Below, piece by piece: positions 30,356 through 31,113 of a DNA stretch of 31,113 nucleotides. How positions within the stretch are numbered: the first letter of the stretch is position 1; each line of letters opens with the position of its first letter. Below the pieces are notes generated by a model that saw nothing but the letters and a program-made list of their open reading frames with translations, was not told where the DNA came from and did not search any database. Both the position numbers and the translations under genes were made by a program. This DNA is from UBA8752 sp964223495 (GTDB taxonomy: Bacteria; Bacteroidota; Bacteroidia; Flavobacteriales_D; Sanyastnellaceae), in the NCBI GenBank assembly GCA_964223495.1, contig CAXQGL010000074.1, positions 1 through 31,113 of the forward strand, read 5' to 3'.

Positions 30356-31113
30356 TCAGCGCACCACCGTCAACGTGCCCCGGAACTGCTCGGGGTAATT
30401 GCCGTGGGTCCACCGTACCTGCACGTACCAGGCGTAGCTGCCATCCTTGACGTAGTGCAGGCCGTCCCCGCGTTGGTCCTGACCGAGCCAGGCTTCTTCA
30501 GGGTTGGTAGAGGCAAAGACGACCTCACCCCAACGGTTGTACACCTCGAAACGGTAATCCGTGGCACCAAAGGCCTGGCCCAGCGGTCGGAAGGCGTCGT
30601 TCACACCGTCATTGTTCGGTGAGAAAGCGTTGGGTACATATAGCTGAAGCTCCATCTCCTCGAAGTGCCCCACGACGCGGACTGCCCCATCGGAAGGCAA
30701 CTCCACGCCCATTTCTGGTGCTTGCAAGGAGGAGTGCGACAGGTCGCCTTCGACTTCCCAATGGCTGAACTTCCAGTCATTGCCGGCTTGAGCGATGAAC
30801 GCCTGAGGACCATCCACAACGAAGCTGTCCGTCCAATAATCGGAGACATTGGCCTTGCCCACCACTTTCACGACACCTGCACCGGCAGGTTCTACTTCCA
30901 CGACGAGGTCGACGTGCTCGACGTACTCGAAATGGGCGACCACAGTTCCACCGGTATCCACCTGAAGCTGGGCGATGGGTGAAATCACATCGGGTGTCAC
31001 CGAGTTGGCATCCAATGTCCAATGTGAGAAGGTCCACCAAGGAATGGGGGAGGCCACGATGTCATGTTCGCCGTCAAAAAGTTCCTCCTCATCGGGATAG
31101 GGTCCCAACACCG
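30356..31113 (-). CDS. Type IX-secreted protein with InlB-like repeats, C-terminal part
   Basis: The open frame runs off the right edge, so the N-terminus and any catalytic domain lie outside. The visible ~252 residues hold two related repeats with FSHW (FSHWTLD and FSHWEVEGD), each closing in a VVAHFEY or VVGHFEE strand, like divergent InlB B-repeats. The type B sorting domain follows: LYVPNAFSPNNDGVNDAF, YRFEVYNRWGEVVFAS, SYAWYVQVRW and GTLTVVR. From memory, Bacteroidota CotH-kinase-like surface proteins often have this repeat-plus-sorting-domain tail, but the missing half is needed to decide. Second type IX cargo in the window. Confidence 0.88.
   Translation of the reverse strand, partial: VLGPYPDEEELFDGEHDIVASPIPWWTFSHWTLDANSVTPDVISPIAQLQVDTGGTVVAHFEYVEHVDLVVEVEPAGAGVVKVVGKANVSDYWTDSFVVDGPQAFIAQAGNDWKFSHWEVEGDLSHSSLQAPEMGVELPSDGAVRVVGHFEEMELQLYVPNAFSPNNDGVNDAFRPLGQAFGATDYRFEVYNRWGEVVFASTNPEEAWLGQDQRGDGLHYVKDGSYAWYVQVRWTHGNYPEQFRGTLTVVR

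Noticed and set aside
1..31113. Mobile element, phage, CRISPR, toxin-antitoxin or restriction system
   Set aside because: No transposase, integrase, repeat-spacer pattern, Cas, nuclease-methylase pair or terminal inverted repeat was seen; composition and codon use look even across the window.

Overview
The window comes from a Bacteroidota chromosome, most likely a fairly GC-rich member of or near the Flavobacteriales. The support is: a short primary sigma factor that begins MRQLKITKQV and lacks region 1.1; two secreted proteins with the gliding-motility-type (type B) sorting domain of the type IX secretion system; a GWxTD protein; Bacteroidota-type promoter boxes (TAnnTTTG); almost no Shine-Dalgarno sequences; and several small proteins of families I associate with this phylum. 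I see no tRNA or rRNA gene, CRISPR array, insertion sequence, integrase or phage gene. Coding density is very high, and no gene-free stretch exceeds about 160 bases.

Layout, left to right. 1-4850: 3'-terminal codons of a possible gene, a 3-hydroxyacyl-CoA dehydrogenase (-), a zinc-ribbon small protein (+), a DEAD-box RNA helicase (-), a lysophospholipid-type acyltransferase (+) and a SPOUT RNA methyltransferase (-). 4849-11662 is the housekeeping core, all on +: a BamA/TamA-type outer-membrane protein, accD, rpsO, pnp and rpoD. 11650-16945: an AlkA-type DNA glycosylase (-), a beta-helix lipoprotein (+) and a 1004-residue ABCG-like exporter with extra N-terminal domains (+). 16914-17859 (-): a two-gene siaB-siaC kinase/phosphoprotein module. 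17944-19616 (+): a methyltransferase, a ZIP metal transporter and a probable 33-40 residue ORF. 19619-25286: HMG-CoA lyase (-), an 84-residue conserved small protein (+), then a minus-strand run GWxTD protein, glycosyltransferase and ComEC. 25285-31113: a PKD-rich secreted protein (+), an ABM monooxygenase-like protein (-), a FemAB/GNAT-like protein (+), adenosine deaminase (-), a 174-residue conserved protein (+) and the C-terminal half of a second type IX cargo (-, cut by the window end).

How it works together: most of the window is core metabolism, RNA handling (helicase, RNA methyltransferase, S15, PNPase, sigma) and envelope or secretion functions. The most interesting signals are organisational. 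(1) Many start codons are preceded at only 4-6 nt by a match to the Bacteroidota -7 promoter box, which suggests leaderless or nearly leaderless mRNAs. (2) One gene stands out by having a near-perfect extended Shine-Dalgarno sequence. (3) Two divergent gene pairs share their start codons within a CATG palindrome. (4) A SiaB-SiaC partner-switch pair occurs without SiaA or the diguanylate cyclase SiaD. All functional calls are from reading motifs by eye; no database search was run.
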